From Crenobacter oryzisoli (GTDB lineage Bacteria; Pseudomonadota; Gammaproteobacteria; Burkholderiales; Chromobacteriaceae): a stretch of DNA of 64,000 nt. The translations under genes were made by a program, and so were the position numbers. Of this stretch, positions 40,805-48,984 are shown piece after piece (position 1 is the stretch's first letter; each line of letters begins with the position of its first letter). A model generated the notes under the pieces. That model was not told the origin of the DNA, did no database searches, and worked only from the letters and a program-made list of their open reading frames with translations. Location of the stretch: assembly GCF_030385785.1 (NCBI RefSeq), contig NZ_JAUEDK010000023.1, positions 1 to 64,000 on the forward strand. The letters are read 5' to 3'.

Positions 40805-42211
40805 ATGAGCGATAAGGACATCAAGTTGGCACCCGGACAGACTCGGGTCGAGTGGCTGGTCGGGCGCTTGATTGGTGCGATCGAGCAGGGGCGCTACCTG
40901 CCCGGCAGCCGGGTGCCATCGATCCGCCGTACCGCCGCCGATGCAGGCCTGAGTCCGTTTACCGTCGCCGACGCCTACGACCGGTTGGTGACGCGCGGCT
41001 ATCTGTCGGCACGCCGCGGCGCCGGTTACTACGTCGAGGCCAGACAGGTGACGCCGCCACCGCGACCGGCGGTGCTCGACGAATTGCCGATCGACGATTC
41101 CTGGCTGCTGCGCAGCGTCTACGAGACGCGCCAGCTCGGCGTACGCGCCGGTTGCGGCTGGCTGCCGGCCGGCTGGTACGACGACGAGGCGCAGCAGCGC
41201 GCACTGCGCGCACTGGCGCGCGGCGGCATCGTCGGCGACCACTACGGGGAGCCGAAGGGGTATGGCGCGCTGCGCGCTGAGCTTGCCCGCCAGTTGGCCG
41301 AACGCGGCATCCCGACCGGACCGGAGCAGCTGGTGCTGACGCAGGGTGCCAGCAAGGCGCTCGACATGGTCGCGTGTACCCTGGCGCGGCCTGGCGACAC
41401 CCTGCTGGTCGACGATCCGGGCTACTGCAACCTGATCTCCTGCCTGACCTTCCGCGGCTTCAAGCTGGTCGGCGTGCCGTGGACGGCGCAGGGTCCGGAC
41501 ACCGCGGCGCTGGAGGCGCTGCTCGCCGAGCACCGGCCGCGCGCCTACTTCACCAATCCGTGGCTGCACAATCCGACCGGCGCCAGCTACACGTTGCCGG
41601 TGGCGCATCGGGTGTTGAAACTGGCCGAACAGCACAATTTCTGGATCGTCGAGGACAATGTGTCGGCCGACCTGTGCGCCGAGCGCACGCCGAGCCTGGC
41701 GGCGCTAGATGGCCTGTCGCGGGTGCTCTACATCGGCAGCTTCTCCAAGACGCTGTCACCGGGCCTGCGCGTCGGCTTCATTGCCGCGCCGACCGAGCCG
41801 GTGGAGCGGCTGGTGCGCTACAAGATGCTGTCCGGCCTGACCACGCCGGAATTGAACGAGCGTCTTGCGCTGGCGCTGGTGTCGGACGGTCGCTATCGGC
41901 GCCAGGTCGAGCGGCTGCGCCAGCGGCTCGCCGGCGCGCAGGCGAGGGTGGGGCGGCGACTGCAGGAGCTGGGCTGGACGCTGTTTACGCAGCCGACCGG
42001 CGGGCTGTTTCTGCTGGCCCGTCCGCCGCGCGACGTCGACCCGCAAGCGTTGGCCGAATCGGCGCAGGCCGAGGACATTCTGCTCGCGCCAGGCCGTCTG
42101 TTCAGGCCGCATGGCGCCGCCTCGCCGTGGCTGCGCTTCAACGTTGCGTACAGCGACGACGAGAAGCTGTGGCGCTTCCTGGCGCGCTCGGTCGAGCAAA
42201 CAGCCGATTGA
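40805..42211 (+). CDS. MocR-type GntR regulator with aminotransferase domain
   Basis: A 468-residue PLP-binding regulator. The N-terminal winged helix-turn-helix (about residues 12-80) has LVGRLIGAIEQGRYLPGSRV, PSIRRTAADAGLSPFTVADA and GYLSARRGAGYYVE; the rest is an aminotransferase class I fold with LTQGASKALDMV, NPWLHNPTGASY and the PLP lysine in YIGSFSKTLSPGLRVG. Divergent from the aminotransferase-mmsA pair, it probably controls beta-alanine catabolism in response to a PLP-reactive amino compound. Confidence 0.92.
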   Translation: MSDKDIKLAPGQTRVEWLVGRLIGAIEQGRYLPGSRVPSIRRTAADAGLSPFTVADAYDRLVTRGYLSARRGAGYYVEARQVTPPPRPAVLDELPIDDSWLLRSVYETRQLGVRAGCGWLPAGWYDDEAQQRALRALARGGIVGDHYGEPKGYGALRAELARQLAERGIPTGPEQLVLTQGASKALDMVACTLARPGDTLLVDDPGYCNLISCLTFRGFKLVGVPWTAQGPDTAALEALLAEHRPRAYFTNPWLHNPTGASYTLPVAHRVLKLAEQHNFWIVEDNVSADLCAERTPSLAALDGLSRVLYIGSFSKTLSPGLRVGFIAAPTEPVERLVRYKMLSGLTTPELNERLALALVSDGRYRRQVERLRQRLAGAQARVGRRLQELGWTLFTQPTGGLFLLARPPRDVDPQALAESAQAEDILLAPGRLFRPHGAASPWLRFNVAYSDDEKLWRFLARSVEQTAD

Positions 42212-42263
42212 GCACGCTATCCAAACGGAGTACGCTCGCAGGCTTCACGAGGGAGAGAACAGC

Positions 42264-43061
42264 ATGCAGTTGAGCCAGCTTTATGTGCACCCACTCAAGT
42301 CCGGCCGCGGCATCGCCTATAGCCGCGCTTACGCTGGCCTGCAGGGCTTGCTGCACGACCGCGAGTGGTTGATCACGCTGCCGGACGGCCAGTTCATCAC
42401 CGCGCGCGACGAGGCCAAGCTGGTGACGCTCCGCGTCACGCCGCTGGCGGGTGCGCTGCTGCTGCATGCGCCGGGCCGTGCACCGATCGCCGCGTTGACG
42501 CCGGTCTACACTGAGCCAGTCGCGACCACCGTTTGGCGCGACCATTTCACCGCGCAGCACGGCGACCCGGATGTCGACGCCTACCTATCGGACTGGCTCG
42601 GCAAGCCGTGCCAGCTGCTGTGGCTGGGTGCGAAGCCGACCCGCTCGCAGAAGACCATCGCTGCGCCGTTGTCGTTCGCAGACGGTTATCCCTACCTCTT
42701 GATCAATCGTGTCTCGCTCGATGCGCTGAACGAGATGCTGCCGCGCCCGGTGACCGAGCGCCACTTCCGCCCCAATCTGGTGATCGACGGTGCGTTGCCT
42801 TGGGAGGAGGACGACTGGCAGGTGCTGAAGATCGGCGACATCGTGTTCGACGTCGCCAAGCCGTGCACCCGCTGCGTGCTGACCACCATCGACCCCGAGC
42901 TGGGCGAGCGCGATCCGGGCGGCGAGCCGCTGAAGACGCTGATCCGCACCCGCCAGCTGCCGGAGGGTATCTGCTTCGGCGTCAACCTGGTGGCGAGGAG
43001 CGAGGGCATCCTCGAGGTTGGCGCGCCGGTTGAAGTGCTGGAGGGCAAGTACCGCTTCTGA
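42264..43061 (+). CDS. MOSC domain-containing protein (YcbX-like)
   Basis: A 265-residue protein with the N-terminal MOSC beta-barrel (LYVHPLKSGRGI, HDREWLIT) and the MOSC domain including FRPNLVIDG, KPCTRC and a closing beta segment. The conserved cysteine in CTRCVLTTID is the likely molybdenum-cofactor ligand. YcbX-type proteins reduce N-hydroxylated compounds such as 6-N-hydroxylaminopurine; here the C-terminal 2Fe-2S domain of E. coli YcbX is absent. I start at the ATG at 42264 behind GGGAGAG; the reading frame open further upstream is MocR shadow. Confidence 0.9.
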   Translation: MQLSQLYVHPLKSGRGIAYSRAYAGLQGLLHDREWLITLPDGQFITARDEAKLVTLRVTPLAGALLLHAPGRAPIAALTPVYTEPVATTVWRDHFTAQHGDPDVDAYLSDWLGKPCQLLWLGAKPTRSQKTIAAPLSFADGYPYLLINRVSLDALNEMLPRPVTERHFRPNLVIDGALPWEEDDWQVLKIGDIVFDVAKPCTRCVLTTIDPELGERDPGGEPLKTLIRTRQLPEGICFGVNLVARSEGILEVGAPVEVLEGKYRF

Positions 43062-43085
43062 GGGCGCATCGCCAGCAGAGAAAGG

Positions 43086-43113
43086 GCCGGGAGCGGATGC
43101 TTCCGGCTTTTTT
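43086..43113 (+). terminator. Terminator after the MOSC gene
   Basis: GCCGGGAGC-GGAT-GCTTCCGGC (9 bp with one G-U wobble) followed by TTTTTT, 24 nt after the stop codon. Confidence 0.9.
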
Positions 43114-43221
43114 GTGTCGGCTCGATCAGCGCGACACATCAGTTAGGGCAGGGCATGGGAGTGCCAGCGGGTAGATAACGGCAATGGTTGCTATACGCAA
43201 CGATATCGCTTAAAGTGCCCA

Positions 43222-43255
43222 ACTAGTTTCTTGCGGTATTACTAGAATGGCTAGT
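43222..43255. promoter_or_regulatory. CTAG-rich operator candidate of the MarR gene
   Basis: Three CTAG sites occur in 32 bp (ACTAGT at 43222-43227, ACTAG at 43241-43245, CTAG at 43251-43254). CTAGT and ACTAG at 43223-43245 form an inverted repeat spanning the region just before and over the MarR start codon (43247). MarR-family proteins commonly autoregulate from such palindromes. Upstream, GTTGC-TATAC-GCAAC at about 43182-43197 is another small palindrome. Confidence 0.5.
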
Positions 43256-43675
43256 CAAACTGAGGCCGCCCTGTTGCGGCAAGTCATGTACGGCTTCTTC
43301 GCCGAGCAGCGCCAACAGCTGACGCTCGCCAATATCGTGGGCAGCCACCGGCTGCTGCTGCCATTGGCACGCCACGAGCCGATGTCGCAAGCCGAGCTCG
43401 GCCGGTTGGTGATGCTGGAAAAGAGCTGGGTCAGCCGTGCGATCGACCGGCTGGTGGCGCAGGGCTGGGTCAACAAGGCGCCCAGCCGTCACGACGGCCG
43501 GGTGGTCGAGTTGACGCTGACCGCTGCCGGTCGCAAAGAAGCGGCGCGCATCGAGGCGCTGCTCGACGAGCATGCCACCACGGTGTTGGAGCGCTTGGAC
43601 GATGACCAGCGTGCTGCGCTGGTGTCGGCGCTGCGAGCGTTGGCCGAAGCCGTGTTGCCCGCTCGTGTCGCGTAA
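43247..43675 (+). CDS. MarR-family transcriptional regulator
   Basis: A 142-residue winged-helix protein: MSQAELGRLVMLEKSWVSRA is the recognition helix-turn-helix (about residues 46-65), followed by LVAQGWVNKAPSRHDGRVVE (wing) and LTAAGRKEAARI. Flanking helices form the dimer interface. The exporter gene starts 29 nt downstream on the same strand, so the two form an operon, the usual regulator-efflux pair; the ligand is unknown. Confidence 0.93.
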   Translation: MASQTEAALLRQVMYGFFAEQRQQLTLANIVGSHRLLLPLARHEPMSQAELGRLVMLEKSWVSRAIDRLVAQGWVNKAPSRHDGRVVELTLTAAGRKEAARIEALLDEHATTVLERLDDDQRAALVSALRALAEAVLPARVA

Positions 43676-43704
43676 TTTGTAGAGTCCCCCTGTACGGATA
43701 TCCC

Positions 43705-45261
43705 ATGGCTCCTCCCCGCTCCCGATTCGAATCCCTCGCCGCGATGATCGGCATCTGTCTGGTGCTGATGCTGATCGCGCTCGACCAGACCGTCGTCGGC
43801 ACTGCGCTGCCGCGCGTGGTCGCCGAGCTGCAGGGCTTTGCCCTGTATCCCTGGGTGGCTTCGGCCTACCTGATGACCAACGCGGTCACCATCCCGATCG
43901 CCGGCCGGCTCGGTGACCTGTACGGCCGCAAGCCCTTCGTGCTGGTGTCGATCATCGTGTTCACGCTCGCTTCGGCGCTGTGCGGCATGTCGCAGAGCAT
44001 GCTGCAGCTGGTGCTGGCACGCGCGCTGCAGGGCCTGGGCGGCGGCATGCTGGCCGGTGCCGCGTTTGCCGCCGTCAGCGACCTGTTTCCCGACCCGATG
44101 CAGCGGGTGCGCTGGCAGGCGATGCTGTCGGCGGCTTTTGGCATCGCCACCACCGTCGGCCCGGCGCTGGGCGGCTGGCTGACCGAGCATCTGGGCTGGC
44201 GCAGCGTATTCTACGTCAACCTGCCGATCGGTCTCTTGGCCTTCCCGGTCGTATGGCGCTTCCTGCCGCGGGTGGTGCACCATCAGGGCGATCGCCGCAT
44301 CGATTGGCTGGGTGCGCTGCTACTCACCGTCGCGGTGGTGACGTTGCTGGTGACCACCGAGCAGGGCGAGCGGCTCGGCTTCGCCAACCCGCTGTTCTGG
44401 GGGCTGGTGGCGTTGTCGCTGGGGCTGGGCTGGCTGTTCATCCGTCACCAGCATCGCTCCGCCGCGCCGATCATCCCGGCGCACCTGTTCGACAACCGCA
44501 CGGTGAGACAGCTATGCGCGCTGGGCGCACTGACCGGGCTGGTGATGTTCGTGCTGGTGTTCTACGCGCCGCTGCTGCTGCAGGGCGGCTTCCACCTGTC
44601 GCCGAAGGAGGCGGGCCTCTTGGTGACGCCGCTGCTGGTCAGCATCACTGTGGGCAGCATCATCAATGGCCGCCTGCTGCCCAAGCTGCCGCATCCGGAG
44701 AAGCTGATCTCCTGGGGGCTGATCGGCTTGGCGGTGGGGGCGGCGTTGCTGGCCACGCTGAGCCATGAGACCAGTCACGCGCTGATGGCGGTGATGTTCG
44801 GCCTGTGTGGGCTGAGCCTGGGCTTCCAGCTGCCCAACCTGACGCTGCAGATCCAGGCGGCGGTGGAGAAGCGCGACACCGGCATCGCCTCGGCGCTGAT
44901 CCAGACCACCCGCACGCTGGGCAGCATGGTCGGCGCCAGCGTGGCCGGCCTGGTGGTCAACCTGCAGTATGGCCGCACGGTGGCGGCGGCGCTGGCCGAG
45001 GGCAAGGTCGGCGATGCCGCGGTGCACCGGCTGTTCGCCACCCCGCAGCTTCTGGTGCGTCAGCAGGACCTGGACAGCTTGGCGCGTTTCGGCCAACAAC
45101 TGCACTTCGATGCGGCGGCGTTGGTCGAGCAGGGGCGGCTGGGCCTGGTCGGTGGCATCCATCAGGCCTTCGCCGGTTGTGTGCTGGTGACGCTGCTGAG
45201 CTTCGTCATCGCTCGCAGGTTGCCGCCGTTTGTCCCAAGAGGGGCTGCACGCGGCAGATAA
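43705..45261 (+). CDS. DHA2-family MFS drug exporter (EmrB/QacA type)
   Basis: A 518-residue inner-membrane proton antiporter with 14 predicted membrane helices. Motif D1 appears as LDQTVVGTALPRVVAEL at the end of helix 1, motif A as GRLGDLYGRKPFVLVS in the loop between helices 2 and 3, and motif C as GPALGGWL in helix 5. A long loop before the last helix is typical of the family. Paired with a MarR regulator, so drug or organic anion efflux is the likely role; no partner EmrA gene is adjacent. Confidence 0.92.
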   Translation: MAPPRSRFESLAAMIGICLVLMLIALDQTVVGTALPRVVAELQGFALYPWVASAYLMTNAVTIPIAGRLGDLYGRKPFVLVSIIVFTLASALCGMSQSMLQLVLARALQGLGGGMLAGAAFAAVSDLFPDPMQRVRWQAMLSAAFGIATTVGPALGGWLTEHLGWRSVFYVNLPIGLLAFPVVWRFLPRVVHHQGDRRIDWLGALLLTVAVVTLLVTTEQGERLGFANPLFWGLVALSLGLGWLFIRHQHRSAAPIIPAHLFDNRTVRQLCALGALTGLVMFVLVFYAPLLLQGGFHLSPKEAGLLVTPLLVSITVGSIINGRLLPKLPHPEKLISWGLIGLAVGAALLATLSHETSHALMAVMFGLCGLSLGFQLPNLTLQIQAAVEKRDTGIASALIQTTRTLGSMVGASVAGLVVNLQYGRTVAAALAEGKVGDAAVHRLFATPQLLVRQQDLDSLARFGQQLHFDAAALVEQGRLGLVGGIHQAFAGCVLVTLLSFVIARRLPPFVPRGAARGR

Positions 45262-45613
45262 GCCGTTTCGGTGAGTCGTCTACCCTGTTACGGGCGTCCT
45301 TGTGGCGCCCGTTGTCGTTTTGCGAGCGACGATGTCACTGTTATCGATAGTGGAAAACCATTTATATGGGCTAAAAGCTGATGTTGCCGGCAACCCCACC
45401 TAGGAAATCGCCGAGATGATCGGCCAGATTCAGCAACGCAGCAGCCAGGTGTCCGAGCCGTTGCAGGACGGTGTGGAACGGCTCGGCAGCGGGGGGCGTT
45501 CTTCAAGCTGTAGTCCGCCGGCTTGGCTGGCCGGCTGGTGGTGACGTGCTTGATCTGCAGCGTTCAACGAACACGGCCCGGTATGACCGGGCCGTGTTGT
45601 CGTGGACGAGCGC
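45262..45613. other. Intergenic region with terminator hairpins
   Basis: No gene is evident in these 352 bases. ACGGGCG (45290-45296) pairs with CGCCCGT (45306-45312) and is followed by TGTCGTTTT, a likely terminator of the exporter gene. AACACGGCCCGGT-ATG-ACCGGGCCGTGTT (45570-45598) is a 13-bp perfect hairpin that could end the minus-strand LysE gene, though neither side has a clean T run. The middle holds a short chemoreceptor-like remnant. Confidence 0.6.
45401..45490 (+). pseudogene. Fragment resembling a chemoreceptor (MCP) signalling domain
   Basis: Read in the frame of 45401, the bases after an in-frame TAG translate as EIAEMIGQIQQRSSQVSEPL followed by QDGVERL, close to the heptad pattern of the methyl-accepting chemotaxis protein cytoplasmic hairpin (typically T-x-E-I-x-x-M-I-x-x-I-Q). 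There is no start codon or continuation on either side. It is probably the scar of a deleted receptor gene, but the stretch is short. Confidence 0.4.
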
Positions 45614-46246
45614 TCAGTGGCGCGAGGCGAAGGCTAGTCGGCATGCCAGTGCGGCGAATACCGAACCGAGTAGGTACTGCGGCAGCTTGTGATAACGCAG
45701 GCTGGGCGATGCCAGGCGGCGCAGGCGGCTGGCGGTCAGGATCACCAGGCCGTTCACCAGCAGGCCGACCAGGTTCAGCACGGTAGCCAGTAGCAGCATC
45801 TGCAGCACCAGCGAGCTGCTGCCCGGTTTGACGAATTGCGGGAACAGCGCCAGCACGAACAGCGCCATCTTGGGGTTGAGCAGATTGGTCAGTAGCCCTT
45901 GGCGGAACACTCGCCCCAGCGGCAGGCGCGGCGATGCGCCATCAGGGGTGCTGGCTACGCCATCGGCTCGCACGGTTTTCCAAGCCAGGAAGAGCAGGTA
46001 GGCGGCACCGGCGAGGCGGACCACATCGTAGGCGACCGGTACCAGCAAAAACAGCTGTGACAGCCCCAGAGCGGCGGCCAAGGCATGGCAGTAGGTGCCC
46101 AATTGGATGCCGGCCAGGGAGGCGAAGCCGGCGCCGCGGCCCTGGCTGACGCTGCGCGAGGCGATCAGCAGCATGTCCGGGCCGGGGGTCGCAGCCAGCA
46201 CCAGGCAGGCGGAAGCGAACAGCGCAAGTGTGTAAATGTCCGGCAT
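45614..46246 (-). CDS. LysE/RhtB-family amino acid exporter
   Basis: A 210-residue membrane protein with six predicted helices and the family N-terminus: LVLAATPGPDMLLIASRSVS, GFASLAGIQLGTYCHALAAA and, mid-protein, RVFRQGLLTNLLNPKMALF. Such proteins export amino acids such as homoserine, threonine, lysine or leucine; the substrate cannot be told. I start at the ATG whose complement is 46244-46246; an in-frame extension upstream adds a non-membrane tail of 17 residues. Confidence 0.9.
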   Translation of the reverse strand: MPDIYTLALFASACLVLAATPGPDMLLIASRSVSQGRGAGFASLAGIQLGTYCHALAAALGLSQLFLLVPVAYDVVRLAGAAYLLFLAWKTVRADGVASTPDGASPRLPLGRVFRQGLLTNLLNPKMALFVLALFPQFVKPGSSSLVLQMLLLATVLNLVGLLVNGLVILTASRLRRLASPSLRYHKLPQYLLGSVFAALACRLAFASRH

Positions 46247-46380
46247 GGCGGGGGCCTCGGGAAAAGGCGAGTGTAGCATGCACGCCGCGGCGCGCATGGC
46301 TGCCCAGGCCTATGGCCTTCTGAGATTGCCGGCTTATCAATCACTTGGCGTTATCGCAGTGCGGGAGTATAAGAAACCTC

Positions 46381-46463
46381 GTCACACACTGTGACAAACT
46401 GTGACGCACTGCAACATCTGTAAACACTTCTACACTGGAGTCCTGGCGCCGGACCGATACAAT
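46381..46463 (+). promoter_or_regulatory. Repeat-containing promoter region of a candidate sRNA
   Basis: GTCACA-CAC-TGTGAC (46381-46395) followed by AAAC and TGTGACG (46400-46406, adjacent CACTG) gives three TGTGAC-type half-sites in 27 bp. A -10-like GATACAAT (TACAAT at 46458-46463) lies about 55 bp downstream, without a consensus -35 box, consistent with an activated promoter. The predicted start is near 46470. Confidence 0.45.
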
Positions 46464-46469
46464 GAGCTT

Positions 46470-46601
46470 GTACCTGCCGTCGTCCTGAACCCGTTCAGGT
46501 GGCACCCGCGGAATCCCCCTCTGCACGGTGCCATGGTATGTGCAGCTTTTCTCCTTCTTTGTGTCCAAGCTTAGCGGCGGCCCCATGGCCGCCATTTTTT
46601 T
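46470..46601 (+). ncRNA. Candidate small regulatory RNA
   Basis: Between a promoter-like element and a strong terminator (GGCGGCC-CCAT-GGCCGCC-ATTTTTTTT, 46575-46601) lie about 130 nt without a credible gene. They contain CCTGAA-CCCG-TTCAGG (46484-46499) and GGCACC...GGTGCC (46501-46532) whose 20-nt loop has the C-rich CCCCCTCT, complementary to a Shine-Dalgarno. A pyrimidine-rich single-stranded stretch (46547-46565) precedes the terminator. This is the build of an Hfq-dependent trans-acting sRNA. I could not match it to a named family. Confidence 0.5.
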
Positions 46602-46841
46602 TGTCGACCAAAAGCCGCTGCTATCGGGGAAGGCCAGCGTCGCCAAGCGTATCCATGGCGAGATGTAGGCCTACGGCACGCGAAGCCCTGCGAAAGACAA
46701 GGAACTGGCAAGATCGCCGCAGGCGGCTAACCTTGATCTGATGGTCGGCGTGTGATGGTTGCCCACTGTCTTGCTCGTTGCGGCCCAGCTCGATGTGGGC
46801 TCATGAGCGCTGGTGCTTATCGGATCGATCGGTCTCTGTCC
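46602..46841. other. Intergenic region before the DUF2905 gene
   Basis: 240 bases after the candidate sRNA terminator. Short open frames run through it but none has conserved-looking sequence or a good ribosome-binding site. I see nothing else in it. Confidence 0.4.
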
Positions 46842-47042
46842 ATGCAACGCTTCCTCGTTATTGTCGGGCTGCTGCTGGTCATCGTCGGTGTGGCCTGGCC
46901 TTGGCTGTCAAAGTTTCCGCTTGGTCATCTGCCGGGTGACATTCACATCGTCAGGGCGGGATTCAGCTTCCACTTTCCTATCGTGACGTGCATCGCCATC
47001 TCTCTGCTGCTGTCCCTGCTGCTCTGGATCTTTCGGCGCTGA
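46842..47042 (+). CDS. DUF2905 small membrane protein
   Basis: A 66-residue protein of the DUF2905 type: MQRFLVIVGLLLVIVGVAWP, then PLGHLPGDIHIVRAGFSFHF and a second membrane helix ending IFRR. Two membrane helices flank the conserved LPGDI-x(4-6)-F-x-F-P segment. The function of the family is unknown. The ATG at 46842 matches the family's N-terminus; no clear ribosome-binding site is seen. It converges on the HugZ-like gene. Confidence 0.88.
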   Translation: MQRFLVIVGLLLVIVGVAWPWLSKFPLGHLPGDIHIVRAGFSFHFPIVTCIAISLLLSLLLWIFRR

Positions 47043-47072
47043 AGCGGTGGCGCCTGATGGCGTCATCCGCGC

Positions 47073-47753
47073 TCACTCCCGGGGCCCTTGAGCCGCGTGG
47101 GCGTCAAGCCCGGTGACGAGCGCCTCGGCGACGGCCTGCTGGCGCGCTTCGGCATTGGCGGCGGGAGCCGGGAACGATAGCCGCTGTCGCTGGCCGCGAT
47201 ATTCCAGATCGGCGCCATAGGCATCGAGCCCCAGCCAGCGGGCATCGGGAAAACGCGATGCGAGGGCGGAGAGTTCCACCGCTTCTTGTTCCGCTACGAG
47301 CACCTCTGCCTGGCCCAGTTCATTGTCCTCGATCCAGCCCATCCGCCCGAAACCGGCGATCAGCCGCCATGCCAGCGGCTCCAGTCGGTAGAAGGCGAAA
47401 TCGCCAAGCGCGAGATAGTCGGCTGCTTCGGGGTAATAGCGCAGATAGCGCTCGGTCATGATGGCATCGGCCCCGACTGGCTGGACTTCTCCCACCACGG
47501 TCAGCCGTGCGCTGCTGAGCACATCGGTGGCGTCCGGCTCGGCCACCAACAGGCTGGCGCGCGGGTCGGCGGCGAGGTTGCGGGTGTGCTCGGCGAGACG
47601 GCTGATCAGGAACAGCGGCCGGTGCTGGGCATCTGGCACGAAGGGCAGTAGGGTGGCGAACGGGTAACCGGGCAGGTGCAGGGAATGGCTGGCTAACGCG
47701 CCGTGGGCGGCGGTGTGCAGCAGGTCGATGACATGGCTGGGCGGGATCTTCAT
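47073..47753 (-). CDS. HugZ-like pyridoxamine 5'-phosphate oxidase family protein
   Basis: A 226-residue protein with an N-terminal FMN-binding split-barrel of the PNPOx family (GALASHSLHLPGYPFATLLPF, LISRLAEHTRNLAADPRASL, RLTVVGEVQPV) and a C-terminal DUF2470-like domain (LGLDAYGADLEYRGQRQRL). This two-domain layout resembles HugZ haem-utilisation/haem oxygenase proteins. The haem-ligand residues cannot be judged by eye, so the reaction remains open. Confidence 0.82.
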   Translation of the reverse strand: MKIPPSHVIDLLHTAAHGALASHSLHLPGYPFATLLPFVPDAQHRPLFLISRLAEHTRNLAADPRASLLVAEPDATDVLSSARLTVVGEVQPVGADAIMTERYLRYYPEAADYLALGDFAFYRLEPLAWRLIAGFGRMGWIEDNELGQAEVLVAEQEAVELSALASRFPDARWLGLDAYGADLEYRGQRQRLSFPAPAANAEARQQAVAEALVTGLDAHAAQGPRE

Positions 47754-48019
47754 GGCGGTGTCCGGACGGCGTCAGGGGTGACGAAAGCATAGCCGCTTCG
47801 CCGCGAAAGGCAATCAGGAGGGCCGTTGGCGTGCGGTCCAGTGCCGGCGAGCGGCTCGTGGAACCCGACCATGACCATGGTCGCACTGGCACAGGATCTG
47901 GCGGCTTGGCTGAGCGCCCGTTAAGTCCAGCCTCTAGATCGAGCGGCGAGAGTGCCGCTTCAAGAGGGGCGCTCTTCGCGCCAATCGGCCAACCTGTATC
48001 CAAGGTTGGCTAAATCCTT
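47754..48019. other. Intergenic region with palindrome
   Basis: 266 bases with no credible gene. GACCATG-AC-CATGGTC (47867-47882) is a perfect 7-bp inverted repeat that could be an operator, although it lies about 110 bp upstream of the HugZ-like gene. GCCAACC (47988-47994) and GGTTGGC (48004-48010) form a hairpin after the lipoprotein stop that may serve as its terminator, without a T run. Confidence 0.45.
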
Positions 48020-48421
48020 TCAACCCTCTTCCAGGCGGCCGCCGTCGCGAACCGTCAGCTCCTTCATGATGTGACCATCGCGGATAAAGACGGCACGATG
48101 TTGGATGCCGGCGTAGGCACCGGAGCTGTTCTTGATGTTGACATTGTAATAGGCGAGATAGCCGTAGGTGATCACGGTGAGGTCGTGCCGACTCCAGGCC
48201 GGCGTTATCGAGCTTAGTCCCTTGAGCTGGTAGGCAGTGCCGTGAAGCGTGCTGGCCAAGTGCCCTCGGATCAGGGCAGCTGCTTCGCGCTGCGTGGGCT
48301 TATGGCCGTAGTCGGCCGCCTCTTGCTGCGCTAGAGAGGGGTCACGCATGCCGGCGCAGCCGGACAGGCCGAGTGTGGCGGCGAGAGCCGCCGCAGCGAG
48401 TAACGTTCTTGCCAAGGACAT
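48020..48421 (-). CDS. Small putative lipoprotein
   Basis: A 133-residue protein with a lipoprotein signal: MSLARTLLAAAALAATLGLS followed by GCAG, i.e. a lipobox LSGC at about residues 19-22. The mature part is about 110 residues, hydrophilic with a beta-rich C-terminus (DLTVITYGYLAYYNVNIKNS). I do not recognise a family. Its signal predicts outer-membrane anchoring after Lgt, LspA and Lnt processing. No Shine-Dalgarno is evident before the ATG. Confidence 0.7.
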   Translation of the reverse strand: MSLARTLLAAAALAATLGLSGCAGMRDPSLAQQEAADYGHKPTQREAAALIRGHLASTLHGTAYQLKGLSSITPAWSRHDLTVITYGYLAYYNVNIKNSSGAYAGIQHRAVFIRDGHIMKELTVRDGGRLEEG

Positions 48422-48984
48422 ATTTTTTACGAGGGGGCGTTCGTGCTACGGGTTTTATAATCGGTTGCTTTACCGCGCTGGTCTCATCATCGTGCGGGGG
48501 CTGCGATAGCCCCTTTGTACGTCCTTCGGGCCGGATGTCGCCGAATTGTTCAGCTCGGTCTTGTCGACGCTCGCCTCGCCCAGGGGGATGCTTGAGCCTT
48601 GTCCCCATCTGCACGGTTCTTGTCCGGTCGCTGTCTGGTCGAGCTCCAAATCGGGGAATGGAGCAGGAGGCATCTGTATCATCGCCTATAAAATCAGGCG
48701 TCGATTCTAGCAGGCTGAATGTGAAATGAATGTTGCGCGCCGAGCCGTCTAGCCTGGAATCTGACGAGCGGTTCCAGCGCTTTGCCGGCTTTCAAGGCGG
48801 CCTTCCACTCAAGGCCCAGTCCAGCGATGGCACCTTGTTGCCGGCCCGCAAGGTACAGCGATCGAGCATGTGGAATGCTTGCGTTAAAAGTGCGAGAAAT
48901 GTTCCTTGTCGGAATAAACCAAATGGCTATTCATGAAGGGCGATGAGCTGCGGGTGCTCGAGTTCAATTGATAAACCCGCTCCA

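Noticed and set aside
45570-45598. Perfect 13-bp hairpin considered as an insertion-sequence end or attachment site
   Set aside because: No second copy, target duplication or integrase is nearby; a transcription-end hairpin for the LysE gene is the simpler reading.
48470-48682. A 70-codon minus-strand frame in the gene-poor region
   Set aside because: No ribosome-binding site, no conserved-looking sequence, and an alternative frame of similar size overlaps it.
48730-48936. A 68-codon plus-strand frame in the gene-poor region
   Set aside because: Low-complexity mix of residues without a recognisable family or ribosome-binding site; no neighbour supports it.
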